A stretch of DNA of 44,170 nt from Bacteroidales bacterium (GTDB lineage Bacteria; Bacteroidota; Bacteroidia; Bacteroidales; UBA932): NCBI GenBank assembly GCA_017519185.1, contig JAFWSX010000020.1:1-44170 (forward strand), given 5' to 3'. The notes beneath the pieces are model-generated. The model had not been told where the DNA came from. It saw nothing but the letters and a program-made list of their open reading frames with translations, and made no database searches. This document shows, one piece after another, positions 30,268 to 40,865 of this stretch (position 1 is the first letter of the stretch; each line of letters opens with the position of its first letter). The position numbers and the translations under genes are program-made.

Positions 30268-31449
30268 CTATCTCACGAAATCCTTCAGGACATACAGGGC
30301 GGGAAGCGCCTTGTGCGAATTGTCGTCCCACAGGCCACGGTTCACCCAATAGCTCAGGACCTTGCTGTCCGGGCCGTTGCCGTTCTCCTCGGGGAACCAC
30401 CAGTACAGGCCGTTCACGTTGCCGTGCTTCTTCAGCTCGTCGATTAGATCCTTGGCGAAAGCCGCCTGCCCCTGGGGAGAGACAGGCCACTTCGACGAGA
30501 AGTCATAGTCGATGCCGCCGCCCACCTTCGGCTGCCACTGATAGTAGTAGGCCGTCTCCACGATCTGCACCTTCTTGTCAGGGAAAGAAGACTCCAGCGT
30601 GTTCAGCGACTGCGAGAGAACCTGAAGCGAGTTATGCCAGAACGGATAGTAGGAGAGACCGATTACATCATAGTCAACCTTCGCCAGCCTCGTGTAGATC
30701 CCCTTCAGAACCTCCGGCTGTCCGGCACGCTCAGTGTGGATCACGATCTTCGCCTTCGGGCAGACCTCGCGGCAAGCCTTCACAGCCTGGTCCAGCAGAT
30801 TGATGAAACGCGTCCAGTTGGCCTCGGGAGAATTGCTGTAGCAACGGTTGGCGTTCGAGCTGCGGTTGACCTCCGCGCTCCAGAGCATACCGTAGGAAAT
30901 CTCGTTGCCCGGCTGGATGAAGTCGGGAGCGGCACCTTCCGCCACAAGACGCTGCAGGCATTCCTTCGTGTATTCGTAGACCTTTGTCTGGAGCTGCGCA
31001 TCGCTCAGCGAAGCCCACTCCTTCGGAATCCACTGGTTGGAAGGGTCGGCCCAGGTGTCGCTGTAATGGAAGTCCAGCAGCAGCGCAAACCCCTTGGCCT
31101 TGATGCGCTTGCACAGGCGCACCACATAGTCCAGGTTCTGGCAGACCTGGGCGTCTTTGTTTCCGTCAGGATCCTTCTGGGAAGGATTCACGAAAAGACG
31201 CACCCGCTGGGCGTTCCAGCCCACGGCCTCGCCGGCCATATAGTCCAGCACGTCAGGAATCCTGGTGCCGTTCTGGTCGAGATAGGCCACGCCGTTGTCC
31301 TCATAGCTCTGCAGGACGGAGATGTCTCCGCCCACGTAAAGAGCGTTGTCCACCGGCTGCGGGTTAGGCTCCGGCTCAGGGACGGGCTTCTCGTTGCAAG
31401 AGAAGGCAAGGCATATCAGCAGCAGCGAAAGTTTCCAGAGATGCTTCAT
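30268..31449 (-). CDS. GH53 endo-beta-1,4-galactanase lipoprotein
   Basis: 393 residues from ATG 31449; the frame is open further upstream but the signal peptide starts here. Lipobox AFSC (Cys18) and a Pro/Glu-rich linker to about residue 33 suggest display on the cell surface. GH53 barrel: YVGGDISVLQSYEDNG, LLLDFHYSDTWADP, acid/base Glu183 in QPGNEISYGMLW and nucleophile Glu298 in VQIVETAYYYQW. It cuts the galactan side chains of pectic rhamnogalacturonan I. No SusCD pair adjoins it here, so it works with a locus elsewhere or is a solitary enzyme. Confidence 0.92.
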   Translation of the reverse strand: MKHLWKLSLLLICLAFSCNEKPVPEPEPNPQPVDNALYVGGDISVLQSYEDNGVAYLDQNGTRIPDVLDYMAGEAVGWNAQRVRLFVNPSQKDPDGNKDAQVCQNLDYVVRLCKRIKAKGFALLLDFHYSDTWADPSNQWIPKEWASLSDAQLQTKVYEYTKECLQRLVAEGAAPDFIQPGNEISYGMLWSAEVNRSSNANRCYSNSPEANWTRFINLLDQAVKACREVCPKAKIVIHTERAGQPEVLKGIYTRLAKVDYDVIGLSYYPFWHNSLQVLSQSLNTLESSFPDKKVQIVETAYYYQWQPKVGGGIDYDFSSKWPVSPQGQAAFAKDLIDELKKHGNVNGLYWWFPEENGNGPDSKVLSYWVNRGLWDDNSHKALPALYVLKDFVR

Positions 31450-31502
31450 CTTTATGTCATTTGCTTTCGTAAATGTACGCTTTTCTTTACAAATACTTTC
31501 AA

Positions 31503-31534
31503 TTTGCTTTATCATATTATTATGCCTAACTTTG
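31503..31534 (+). promoter_or_regulatory. Promoter of the nrf operon
   Basis: -33 TTTG (31503-31506) and -7 TAACTTTG (31527-31534) separated by 20 bases, close to the ideal spacing, 26 bases before the nrfH ATG. No CRP/FNR-type site was recognised. Confidence 0.65.
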
Positions 31535-31560
31535 AAAAGAACCCTTGACACTACGCTGAA

Positions 31561-32181
31561 ATGGCGCTTGGAACTAAACTGAAACGATGGCAAAAAGTTC
31601 TCCTGCTTTGCCTTGCGGGAGCTTTCGTGGGCGGCGGTTGTCTCTTCCTCTATATGATGCGTTTCCATACGTACCTCATAGGAGATGACCCTTCAGCCTG
31701 CGTCAACTGCCATATAATGCAACCTTATTACGCCACCTGGAGCCACTCTTCCCACGGAAGGGGAGAAGGAGCCATCGTGACCTGCAACGACTGCCACGTC
31801 CCTCACGAGAATATGGTCCGCAAGTATGCCTTCAAGGGCCTTGACGGAATGAAACATACTGCAGCCTTCCTCACCTTCAGCGAACCCCAGGTCCCGGCAG
31901 CAAAGGATCCCAGCGCCCAGGTCATAATGAACAACTGCATCCGTTGCCACACCGAACTCACCACAGAGATGGTGAAGGCCGGAAAGATAGATTTCAGGAT
32001 GACTCAGGCAGGAGAAGGCCAGGCCTGCTGGGACTGCCACCGTCAGGTGCCGCACGGAGGCAAGAATGCCCTAGCATCCACCCCCGAGGCCAAGGTGCCG
32101 TTCCCGGATTCTCCGGTGCCCGAATGGCTGCAGAAAGTCATCGGACACAAGTCTCCCCACGGTCATTTACACGGAAAATAA
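31561..32181 (+). CDS. nrfH: Cytochrome c nitrite reductase small subunit, tetraheme quinol dehydrogenase
   Basis: 206 residues. One N-terminal membrane anchor, then four CxxCH haem sites (CVNCH, CNDCH, CIRCH, CWDCH), as in NapC/NirT-type NrfH. It takes electrons from menaquinol in the inner membrane and passes them to NrfA in the periplasm. First gene of an operon with nrfA (12 bases on), resB and ccsA. Confidence 0.95.
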   Translation: MALGTKLKRWQKVLLLCLAGAFVGGGCLFLYMMRFHTYLIGDDPSACVNCHIMQPYYATWSHSSHGRGEGAIVTCNDCHVPHENMVRKYAFKGLDGMKHTAAFLTFSEPQVPAAKDPSAQVIMNNCIRCHTELTTEMVKAGKIDFRMTQAGEGQACWDCHRQVPHGGKNALASTPEAKVPFPDSPVPEWLQKVIGHKSPHGHLHGK

Positions 32182-32193
32182 AATAACTGCAAT

Positions 32194-33699
32194 ATGAGCG
32201 AAAAGAAACTGAAACCCTTGCACAGCTGGCTGATATTCGGCGCCTCGATGGCGGCCGTGTTCGTCCTTGGACTGGTGGTGTCTGCCCTTATGGAACGCCG
32301 GGCCGAGGTAGCCAGCGTCTTCAACAACCGCAAGAACCCGATGGAAGGCATAGTCGCCCAGAACCAGAAGTTCAAGAGCGACTTCCCCAGGGAGTACGAG
32401 ACCTGGAAGGCGACAGAGGAGACGGACTTCCGCTCCAAGTATATGTCATCCGACATCCAGGATGTCCTCGAGGAACGCCCCAATATGGTAGTGCTCTGGG
32501 CCGGTTACGCCTTCTCGTGGGATTACAATTCCCCCCGCGGTCACTTCCACGCCCTGGAAGACCATCGTGAGATTCTCCGCACGGGCTTCCCCACAAGCCT
32601 CACCGACGGCTCCAACCAGCCCGGCACCTGCTGGACCTGCAAGGGCCCCGACGTGCCCCGCCTGATGGAAGAAGTGGGCCCGGCAGAATTCTACAAGGCC
32701 AACTGGGCGAAATGGGGTGCCGAAGTGGTGAACCCCATAGGATGTTCTGACTGCCACGACAGCGGAACAATGGACCTGCACATCAGCCGTCCGGCCCTCC
32801 GCGAAGCCTTTGCAAGTATGGGCAAGGACGTGGACAAGGCCACCCACAACGAGATGCGCTCACTCGTATGTGCCCAGTGCCACGTCGAATATTATTTCCA
32901 CGATTATCTCGAGACTCCGGAGAAAGACCAGTATCTGACTTTCCCGTGGAAATACGGTCTCACCCTGGAGGATGCAGAAAGATACTACGATGAGATGGAC
33001 TATGCCGATTATATCCACGCACTGTCCAAAGCTCCCATCCTGAAGGCACAGCATCCCGGTTACGAGACATCGCTGCAGGGCATCCACGGCCAGAGAGGAG
33101 TCACCTGCGCGGACTGCCATATGCCCTACGTGGCTGACGGTGGCGTGAAGTATACCGACCATCATATCCAGAGCCCTCTTGCCAATATGGATCGCACCTG
33201 TCTGAACTGCCACCGCGAAAGCGAAGAGACCCTGCGCCAGAACGTCTATGAGCGTCAGGAGAAGTGCCTTGAGGTTCGGGACCAGTTGGAAGACATCCTC
33301 GCCAAGGCACATATCGAGGCCAAGTTCGCCTGGGACAAAGGTGCCACTGACGCTGAGATGAAGGATGCCCTCCAGAACATCCGCAAGAGCCAGTGGCGCT
33401 GGGACTACGCGGTGGCTTCTCACGGCGCATCGTTCCACGCTCCGCAGGAAGTGCTACGCCTTATGGGCAATGGCATCAATTACGCCCAGGAAGCCCGTCT
33501 CCAGATAGCCAAGGTGCTGGCGAAGCACGGCTTTGACGGTGACGTCCCGATGCCCGACATCTCTACGAAAGCCAAGGCACAGGCATACATCGGCTTGGAT
33601 ATGAAAGGTATGGCAGAAAAGAAGGCGGCCTTTATGGACAATATCGTTCCCCAGTGGATCACTATGGCCAAGGAACAGGGGAAACTGCTCGAATACTGA
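32194..33699 (+). CDS. nrfA: Ammonia-forming cytochrome c nitrite reductase, catalytic subunit
   Basis: 501 residues. An N-terminal hydrophobic segment (about 9-30) serves as signal or anchor. Active-site haem motif is C146-W-T-C149-K150 with the Lys that marks NrfA; four more CxxCH sites follow (CSDCH, CAQCH, CADCH, CLNCH), five haems in all. Periplasmic enzyme reducing nitrite to ammonium with six electrons, also able to reduce NO and hydroxylamine. It gives the cell nitrite respiration or detoxification under anoxia. Confidence 0.96.
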   Translation: MSEKKLKPLHSWLIFGASMAAVFVLGLVVSALMERRAEVASVFNNRKNPMEGIVAQNQKFKSDFPREYETWKATEETDFRSKYMSSDIQDVLEERPNMVVLWAGYAFSWDYNSPRGHFHALEDHREILRTGFPTSLTDGSNQPGTCWTCKGPDVPRLMEEVGPAEFYKANWAKWGAEVVNPIGCSDCHDSGTMDLHISRPALREAFASMGKDVDKATHNEMRSLVCAQCHVEYYFHDYLETPEKDQYLTFPWKYGLTLEDAERYYDEMDYADYIHALSKAPILKAQHPGYETSLQGIHGQRGVTCADCHMPYVADGGVKYTDHHIQSPLANMDRTCLNCHRESEETLRQNVYERQEKCLEVRDQLEDILAKAHIEAKFAWDKGATDAEMKDALQNIRKSQWRWDYAVASHGASFHAPQEVLRLMGNGINYAQEARLQIAKVLAKHGFDGDVPMPDISTKAKAQAYIGLDMKGMAEKKAAFMDNIVPQWITMAKEQGKLLEY

Positions 33700-33702
33700 T
33701 TT

Positions 33703-34587
33703 ATGTGGACCAAACCCTGGAAAATGACCGAGGGCTTCCTCATCGGAGGAGGCCTTCTTCTTGCCGGAGTGCTGCTCCGGAAGGTAGCAGGCCCCATCGA
33801 CTGGAGCGTTTTCGCCTGGCCGGTGAACCTCATCGTGCTGATTCTGCTGGTGGCGGGCATCGGCGTGATGTATGCCCTGCGCCGCCGCGTCTATGCCTTT
33901 GAATGGATGATGCACTCCAGCGCTGCCGTTCCCTGCCTGCTGTATGCCGCAGTGCTCACCATAGTGATGGGCCTGCTGCCGCAGGTCCGTTCCGGCGGAA
34001 TACCCTGGCTCAGCCAGATGCTCACCTTCTGGCCCTTCGTGCTTATATGGGCCTGGATGATGGTCATCTCGGCTCTGGCTGCGCTGAACCATCTGCTTCG
34101 CTGGAAGGTCAGGGAGATACCCTTCATACTGAACCATCTCGGAGTGGTGGTGGCCATAGTTGCGGCCACCCTCGGCAATGCCGACACCCGCAGCCTCCAG
34201 ATGACCGTCTTCTCAGGCAGTCCGGAGTGGAGGGCGGTGGATGACGAGGGTATGGTGCAGGAACCAGGTCTGGCCATCGAACTGCACAAGTTCACTATGG
34301 AAGAATATCCCGACCACAGCCCGAAGCGCTTCGCCTCCGACATCTCGGTCTATACCGAAGCCGGGCAGTCCGTGCAGGGAGTGGTTGAGGTGAACAAGCC
34401 GCTCAAAGTTAACGGCTGGAAGATCTACCAGTACGGCTATGACTCGTCACGGGGCGCCGAAAGCGAATACAGCGTGTTCCAGCTGGTTCACGACCCGTGG
34501 ATATTCTGGGTGTATCTTGGCATATTTATGATGATTGCAGGCGCAGTGTGCCTGATGTTGTTTATGGCTCCTAAACCTGTTAGATAA
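33703..34587 (+). CDS. resB: Cytochrome c biogenesis protein, ResB/CcsB type
   Basis: 294 residues, short for ResB. Several membrane helices in the first half (to about 160), a periplasmic domain (VFSGSPEWRAVDDEGM, INKPL-like VEVNKPLKVNGWKIYQYGYD) and a last helix. The WKIYQ(Y/F)GYD pattern is characteristic of ResB, which with CcsA carries and attaches haem to apocytochromes c (system II). Three bases after nrfA; its stop overlaps the ccsA start (TAATG). Needed for NrfHA maturation. Confidence 0.9.
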   Translation: MWTKPWKMTEGFLIGGGLLLAGVLLRKVAGPIDWSVFAWPVNLIVLILLVAGIGVMYALRRRVYAFEWMMHSSAAVPCLLYAAVLTIVMGLLPQVRSGGIPWLSQMLTFWPFVLIWAWMMVISALAALNHLLRWKVREIPFILNHLGVVVAIVAATLGNADTRSLQMTVFSGSPEWRAVDDEGMVQEPGLAIELHKFTMEEYPDHSPKRFASDISVYTEAGQSVQGVVEVNKPLKVNGWKIYQYGYDSSRGAESEYSVFQLVHDPWIFWVYLGIFMMIAGAVCLMLFMAPKPVR

Positions 34588-35366
34588 TGATGAGTTGGAA
34601 TCTGTTCATATTGTTCGCCCTGGTGGCCGTGGCTCTCTGGGCTTTCGGAGCCTTTTTTGCGTGGAAAGAGCGGCCTCGTCTGGTCTATCTGTTTACGCTG
34701 GCCGGCATACTGGTGTTCTTCGCCTTTATTGTGGGGATGTGGATAACCCTTGAGCGTCCGCCGATGCGCACGATGGGGGAGACCCGCCTCTGGTATTCGT
34801 TCTTCCTGCCCGTCGCCGGCATAATAGTCTACAGCCGCTGGCGCTACAAGTGGATACTCAGTTTCAGCACGCTGCTGGCCCTGGTGTTCATCTGCGTCAA
34901 CCTCTTCAAGCCCGAGATACATTCCAAGAGCCTGATGCCGGCGCTGCAGAGCCCGTGGTTCGCGCCGCACGTGATAGTCTATATGTTCTCATACGCTATG
35001 CTTGGTGCCGCCACAATAATGGCTGTCTATATGCTGCTCCGCAAGGGCAATACCACTGCCGCGGAGATCAACCTGACTGACAATCTGGTCTATGTCGGGC
35101 TTGCCTTCCTGACCTTCGGAATGCTCTTCGGAGCGCTCTGGGCCAAGGAGGCCTGGGGCACATACTGGGCCTGGGACCCGAAGGAGACCTGGGCCGCCGC
35201 CACCTGGCTGTGCTATCTGGTCTATATCCATCTGCGCAAGGCCCGTCCCGCCGAGTGGCAGGATGCCTGCGTGCTGCTGCTGGTGAGCTTCGTCTGCCTC
35301 CAGATCTGCTGGTGGGGCATCAATTACCTCCCTTCAGCCCGGGGACTTTCGGTACATACTTATTAG
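34587..35366 (+). CDS. ccsA: Cytochrome c assembly protein CcsA (haem handling)
   Basis: 259 residues, about eight membrane helices. Contains the tryptophan-rich WWD haem-binding segment WGTYWAWDPKETW and flanking His residues, diagnostic of CcsA/CcmC/CcmF. Works with ResB in the inner membrane to deliver haem to CxxCH sites. Last gene of the nrf operon. Its stop TAG overlaps by three bases the stop TAA of the convergent nucleotidyltransferase gene, leaving no space for a terminator. Confidence 0.93.
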   Translation: MMSWNLFILFALVAVALWAFGAFFAWKERPRLVYLFTLAGILVFFAFIVGMWITLERPPMRTMGETRLWYSFFLPVAGIIVYSRWRYKWILSFSTLLALVFICVNLFKPEIHSKSLMPALQSPWFAPHVIVYMFSYAMLGAATIMAVYMLLRKGNTTAAEINLTDNLVYVGLAFLTFGMLFGALWAKEAWGTYWAWDPKETWAAATWLCYLVYIHLRKARPAEWQDACVLLLVSFVCLQICWWGINYLPSARGLSVHTY

Positions 35367-36103
35367 AGATTTTCCTGCGCTATCAGAGCGCGGTAGCCTT
35401 CAAGACTGCCGATGTCCAGGCGCGTGCCCGGCATACGGAGGGCGTGGAGCGTAGCGACCCTCGATATATATCCCGCAAGATTGCCGGGAGCGTCCCATTG
35501 GCAGCCGTTGTCTATGGCCTCGAGGATCAGCGGAATGTCGGCAGAACCGTAGATATAGAAAGGCGGAGTCACGTGGTGGCTCTTCGGATCGGCAGGTTTT
35601 TCTTCCATATCGGTGACGCGGCCTTTCTCGTCGAGACAGATGACACCGCAACGGTGCAGCCTCTGCTCGTCAGCCTCGTCGTAGTAGAATATCACCGCAG
35701 TCTTCTTCTGGTGGAAGAAGTCCACCAGCGATTTCAGTGAGAAGTCCAGCAGGTTGTCGGCCGCAGCCACGAGTATGTCGTCGTAGATGCTGAACTCCTT
35801 GATGGCGGCGATCAGGTCGCCCACGGCACCCACTCGGTTGTCGTTGGAGGTGGAGCCGTCGTCAAGCAGGCGTATGGGCTTGGAATATCTCTTCACGGCT
35901 TCCTCCAGCCACTGCTCGAAGATGCTGATGAAACGGTGGTTGGTGACTATGATGTGCTCGTCGATCTCGTCGATCTTGTCCACATCCATCAGCATCCGGT
36001 CGAGGATGGTGCTGTCCCACACGGGCAGGAGCGGCTTGGGAAAATTCTCGGTGAGCGGATACATCCTCGTGGCATATCCGGCTGCCAGAACGACATTTTT
36101 CAT
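35363..36103 (-). CDS. Sugar-1-phosphate nucleotidyltransferase
   Basis: 246 residues. NTP-binding signature at residues 6-28 (LAAGYATRMYPLTENFPK) and AAADNLLDF as the metal-binding Asp region; EEKPADPKSHHV and PPFYIYG follow. Members join a sugar 1-phosphate to UTP, dTTP or another NTP. It lies 3 bases after the kinase gene in a two-gene operon, so its substrate is probably the sugar 1-phosphate made by that kinase, giving an NDP-uronic acid if the kinase is a galacturonokinase. Cytoplasmic. Which NTP is used cannot be seen. Confidence 0.85.
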   Translation of the reverse strand: MKNVVLAAGYATRMYPLTENFPKPLLPVWDSTILDRMLMDVDKIDEIDEHIIVTNHRFISIFEQWLEEAVKRYSKPIRLLDDGSTSNDNRVGAVGDLIAAIKEFSIYDDILVAAADNLLDFSLKSLVDFFHQKKTAVIFYYDEADEQRLHRCGVICLDEKGRVTDMEEKPADPKSHHVTPPFYIYGSADIPLILEAIDNGCQWDAPGNLAGYISRVATLHALRMPGTRLDIGSLEGYRALIAQENL

Positions 36104-36106
36104 AGG

Positions 36107-37246
36107 CTAACCTTCAATGAATGCGGCGCCGTCGGCGCTCTTTACGAAATGGACTTCGAACGTGTCTTTGTACTGCGGGAACTCGGCGAGATACTGGCGG
36201 GTTATGCTCTCGCGGATGGCATCCTTCTTCGAAGGGTCAACCAGGGCTATGCAGGCTCCCTTGAAGCCGGCGCCTGAGAAGCGGCCACCGTAGATGCCGT
36301 CGGTGTTGCGCATTGCGCGGTAGATGCTGATGAGTTCGGGGCTGCCGCACTCCCAGTTATTGATGGAGCTTTCGCAGCTCTCGAAGCTGAGCTGGCCGAG
36401 CCAGTCGAGGTTGCCGGAATCCCACGCCGTGACAGCCTGGCGCACGCGCTTGTACTCGCTGAAATAGTGCTCGGCACGGTTGGCGAAGCGGCGGGGCAGC
36501 TTGTCGCGGTATTGTTCGTAGACGGAGCGGGGCACATCCCTCATAAAGGTCTTGTCGAAGGCTTTTATGGGCTGGTTGTCATAGGCAAGCAGGTCCCAGG
36601 CGGCTACCTTGCACTCCTGCACCCTGAGGTTGAAATCGCTGCTCATCAGGTTGCGGGTGAGGCCGCTGAAGAAGATGCCGAACTCAAACTCCTTCATCTT
36701 GGGGTTGCGGGGGATCAGGCGGTATTCGTTGCTGTCGCAGTCCAGCATAAGCATATGGTCCTTCTTGCCGAGGACGATGCATGACTGGTCGAGCAGACCG
36801 TTGTTAAGTCCGATGTATTCCCTCTCGGCCTCGGAAGCAGTCATCACCACTTCCATAGGCATCAGGGAGATGTCGTTGGCCCTTGCGAAAGCCATCACGT
36901 AGGCCACGAGCACTGCGGCGCTTGACGAAAGTCCGCCAACAGGAAGGCTGCCGGACACTTTGCCGCGGATGCCTTTCTTGAGGACGAAGCGCTTGCGCAG
37001 GGCATATTTCGCACCGAGGGCGTAGTCGCCCCAGTTACCCTGTCTCAAAATGGTCTTCTGGCGGATGTCGAAGCTTACCTTGCCGTCGAAATTGCCGCTT
37101 TCAAGCTCCACCGAGCCGTCTTCCGTGATGTCAAACCAGAGATCCACACCCTTGTCGAAAGGAAATCCCGTCACCAGGCCGTGCTGGTGGTCGACGTGCG
37201 CGCCGACGGGGCAGATGCGATATGGAGCGAAAATATGATATTGCAT
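36107..37246 (-). CDS. GHMP sugar kinase, galacturonokinase-like
   Basis: 379 residues. GHMP kinase ATP loop at about 98-112 (GSLPVGGLSSSAAV). The substrate signature is RICPVGAHVDHQHG (10-23), not the GRxNLxGEHxDY of true galactokinases. As I recall it, plant galacturonokinase has the same kind of RICPLGAHIDHQGG motif, and stretches such as EHYFSEYKRV and YGGRFSGAGFKGACIALVD also resemble it. It would phosphorylate D-galacturonate at C1. Cytoplasmic, in operon with the nucleotidyltransferase. Fits with pectin use (GH53 nearby). An ordinary galactokinase or another GHMP kinase remains possible. Confidence 0.78.
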   Translation of the reverse strand: MQYHIFAPYRICPVGAHVDHQHGLVTGFPFDKGVDLWFDITEDGSVELESGNFDGKVSFDIRQKTILRQGNWGDYALGAKYALRKRFVLKKGIRGKVSGSLPVGGLSSSAAVLVAYVMAFARANDISLMPMEVVMTASEAEREYIGLNNGLLDQSCIVLGKKDHMLMLDCDSNEYRLIPRNPKMKEFEFGIFFSGLTRNLMSSDFNLRVQECKVAAWDLLAYDNQPIKAFDKTFMRDVPRSVYEQYRDKLPRRFANRAEHYFSEYKRVRQAVTAWDSGNLDWLGQLSFESCESSINNWECGSPELISIYRAMRNTDGIYGGRFSGAGFKGACIALVDPSKKDAIRESITRQYLAEFPQYKDTFEVHFVKSADGAAFIEG

Positions 37247-37272
37247 ATGCTAATTTTTCAGTTAATAAAGTA

Positions 37273-37280
37273 CAAAGTTA
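37273..37280 (-). promoter_or_regulatory. -7 element TAACTTTG for the kinase operon
   Basis: Matches the consensus on the minus strand, 26 bases before the kinase ATG. It is three bases from the divergent plus-strand element at 37284. Confidence 0.6.
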
Positions 37281-37283
37281 AAC

Positions 37284-37291
37284 TATCTTTG
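37284..37291 (+). promoter_or_regulatory. -7 element TATCTTTG for ahcY
   Basis: Perfect consensus 18 bases before the ahcY ATG. The two divergent promoters overlap, so polymerase binding at one should block the other. Confidence 0.65.
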
Positions 37292-37309
37292 TAGAAAACA
37301 AGCCATAAT

Positions 37310-40854
<3,545 letters not shown>

Positions 40855-40865
40855 TGGTTAGGGCT

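Noticed and set aside
30183-30803. Arg/Ser/Pro-rich 206-codon plus-strand open frame
   Set aside because: Antisense to the GH53 gene with a biased composition typical of a shadow frame.
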